This document shows positions 62,861 through 64,000 of a stretch of DNA of 64,000 nt, piece by piece; position 1 is the first letter of the stretch, and every line of letters starts with the position of its first letter. Source of the DNA: Isosphaeraceae bacterium (GTDB lineage Bacteria; Planctomycetota; Planctomycetia; Isosphaerales; Isosphaeraceae). The translations under genes and the position numbers were made by a program. The notes beneath the pieces were generated by a model that was given only the letters and a program-made list of their open reading frames with translations, searched no databases and was not told where the DNA came from. The stretch lies in the NCBI GenBank assembly GCA_025356475.1, contig JANXSX010000212.1, positions 1-64,000 on the forward strand, read 5' to 3'.

Positions 62861-63604
62861 TCAGTAGGCGCCCCGACCAGTCAGGACCGCTGGGATCGTC
62901 TTAAGGATCAACATCAGATCGAAGCGGAGGCTGTGGCTCTGGATGTACTGGACGTCCAACGCAACCTGGCGATCGAAAGGAATGTCTCCACGACCGCTGA
63001 CTTGCCAGATGCAGGTCAGCCCTGGCGTGACATCCAGGCGACGCCGGTCAGCCAGGGTGTAGCTTGCAACCTCACGCGGAACAGGGGGACGCGGCCCTAC
63101 CAGCGACATCTCACCCTTCAAGACACACAAGAGTTGCGGCAACTCATCAATGCTTACTTTTCGAATGAATCTCCCGATGGGAGTAACCCGAGGGTCACGC
63201 TTCATCTTGAAGGTCAGACTGCTCTTAGCGTGATCGTTTTGGGTGATCAAGGCATCTTTCAGGGCCTCAGCATCAACTCGCATTGATCGGAACTTGGGGA
63301 AATCGAACTCGCGACCCCATCGGCCTACTCGTTTTTGCCAGAACAGAATTGGCCCTTGATCGTGCCGCCGGATCAGCGCGGCCACCAACAAGAACAAGGG
63401 GGCAAGAGCGATCAATGCTGCGGCTGAAGTGGAGACATCCACCAGCCGTTTCGCCAGTTTCGCCCCTCCGATCGCGAACGACCAGGAATAGAGCTTCCAG
63501 GAAAGTCGGATCTGTCGGACCAATCCGGCTTCCTTGTGGAGTCGGAGTAATTCGTCGCGGAGTTGGACGCGTCGAGCCCGATCGGCTGTGAATGCTGTCG
63601 ACAT
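62861..63604 (-). CDS. Undecaprenyl-phosphate sugar phosphotransferase (monotopic PGT)
   Basis: The 247-residue product has a charged N-terminal helix, one membrane-touching helix (STSAAALIALAPLFLLVAALI), FWQKRVGRWGREFDFPKFRSM, the catalytic Asp-Glu pair in SIDELPQLLCVLKGEMSLVGPRPPVP, and VTPGLTCIWQVSGR. This is the catalytic module of the bacterial sugar transferase family, lacking the four-helix N-terminus of WbaP/WcaJ. It moves a sugar-1-phosphate from a nucleotide sugar to the lipid carrier, the first step in making a repeat unit. It is the second gene of the minus operon, three bases from the STAS gene. Confidence 0.95.
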   Translation of the reverse strand: MSTAFTADRARRVQLRDELLRLHKEAGLVRQIRLSWKLYSWSFAIGGAKLAKRLVDVSTSAAALIALAPLFLLVAALIRRHDQGPILFWQKRVGRWGREFDFPKFRSMRVDAEALKDALITQNDHAKSSLTFKMKRDPRVTPIGRFIRKVSIDELPQLLCVLKGEMSLVGPRPPVPREVASYTLADRRRLDVTPGLTCIWQVSGRGDIPFDRQVALDVQYIQSHSLRFDLMLILKTIPAVLTGRGAY

Positions 63605-63607
63605 TGA

Positions 63608-63985
63608 TTAGCTCCCCGCCAGAACGGTCGTGGCGGTCTCGGCCTCGAAGGCGCGGATGGCCTCATCTCGGGTGTTGTAAATGTCGAGAACCTTGTGGAT
63701 CCGGACCATCTCGAAGACGAGCCTGACCTGCTTGGTTGCACCACAAATTTTCAAGTCGCCCGGGCCCTGCCCCGTGCTGTTCACGCGGCGTGCGCAGGTC
63801 AGGATGGCCCCGCAGCCCGAACTGTCGATGAAACGTACCGCGCTCAGATCCAGGATCACCAATCCGCCTGCGGGGAGCCGATCAATCAAGTCGCGATGCA
63901 AGTCTTTCGACAAACCCGCATCAAGATGAGTGATGTCAGGGGTCACGACCGTGAACGGACCATAGGATTCGATGCTGACATTCAT
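63608..63985 (-). CDS. STAS-domain protein (anti-sigma factor antagonist-like)
   Basis: I chose the ATG at 63985 (125 residues); a GTG at 63988 also exists. The layout matches SpoIIAA-type STAS proteins: TVVTPDITHLDAGLSKDLHRDLIDRL, VILDLSAVRFIDSSGCGAIL with the phosphorylatable Ser in DSSG, and LKICGATKQVRLVFEMVRIHKVLDIY. Such proteins are phosphorylated by an anti-sigma kinase and switch partners. It lies 3 bp before the PGT gene and is the first gene of that operon in view, so it may control polysaccharide synthesis. No partner kinase or phosphatase gene is in the window. Confidence 0.92.
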   Translation of the reverse strand: MNVSIESYGPFTVVTPDITHLDAGLSKDLHRDLIDRLPAGGLVILDLSAVRFIDSSGCGAILTCARRVNSTGQGPGDLKICGATKQVRLVFEMVRIHKVLDIYNTRDEAIRAFEAETATTVLAGS

Positions 63986-64000
63986 CACGAATTTGACCTC

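Overview
The window looks like DNA from a planctomycete, most likely of the Isosphaeraceae/Gemmataceae type. This is inferred from gene content, not from a marker gene. The signs are a giant PKD/repeat surface protein, a Ser/Thr kinase with a C-terminal TPR region, a long MoxR-DUF58-BatA-VWA operon carrying extra secreted proteins, a DUF1501-type Tat leader remnant, and a high-GC coding style. No rRNA, tRNA, ribosomal-protein gene or CRISPR array was found.

Layout. (1) 1-9.8 kb: the 3' part of a giant secreted protein with PKD domains, a long alternating FNGD/FNGG repeat array and two separate zinc-metalloprotease motifs, followed by a membrane protein with a DUF805-like N-terminus and an SRPBCC-like C-terminus. 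(2) 11.3-16.6 kb: a compact replicon-maintenance block. It holds four phased direct repeats (candidate iterons), a 20-bp palindrome, a plasmid-type replication initiator, a Phd/VapC-like toxin-antitoxin pair with a palindromic operator, a DUF1501 gene remnant, and parA-parB flanked by three parS-like palindromes. This suggests the window belongs to a large plasmid or chromid, or to a chromosome carrying an integrated one. (3) 16.9-22.0 kb: a neutral-ceramidase-like protein, a DUF1697 protein and a TPR Ser/Thr kinase. (4) 22.4-38.0 kb: one long co-directional operon of MoxR ATPase, DUF58, BatA-like, VWA/GATase-like and DUF4175-like membrane proteins, two related secreted proteins of unknown function, a cyclase-fold protein and a thioredoxin-fusion protein, several linked by ATGA overlaps. 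(5) 38.0-42.1 kb: a PAS-rich hybrid histidine kinase and three small or unknown ORFs. (6) 42.5-64 kb: an exopolysaccharide/O-antigen-type cluster with mixed strands: Wzy-like polymerase, RmlC, Wzz with a degenerate kinase domain, WecG/TagA-type transferase, six other glycosyltransferases, Wzx-like flippase, PIG-L deacetylase, methyltransferase, RmlA, an unusual nucleotidyltransferase-hexapeptide-PGT fusion, a canonical phosphoglycosyl transferase and a STAS protein. A hybrid histidine kinase whose PAS domain is cut by two in-frame stops sits inside this cluster.

How it fits together. The polysaccharide cluster could supply initiation (PGT), chain extension (GTs), modification (PIG-L, methyltransferase), export (Wzx), polymerisation (Wzy) and length control (Wzz). 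RmlA and RmlC supply two of the four dTDP-rhamnose steps; RmlB and RmlD are not in the window. The MoxR operon is an envelope-associated chaperone/VWA system of unknown client. The least described parts are the FNGD/FNGG array, the fusion with an apparently dead PGT domain beside an intact one, the pair of secreted paralogues in the MoxR operon, and the parABS module whose ParA has Arg in place of the P-loop Lys.
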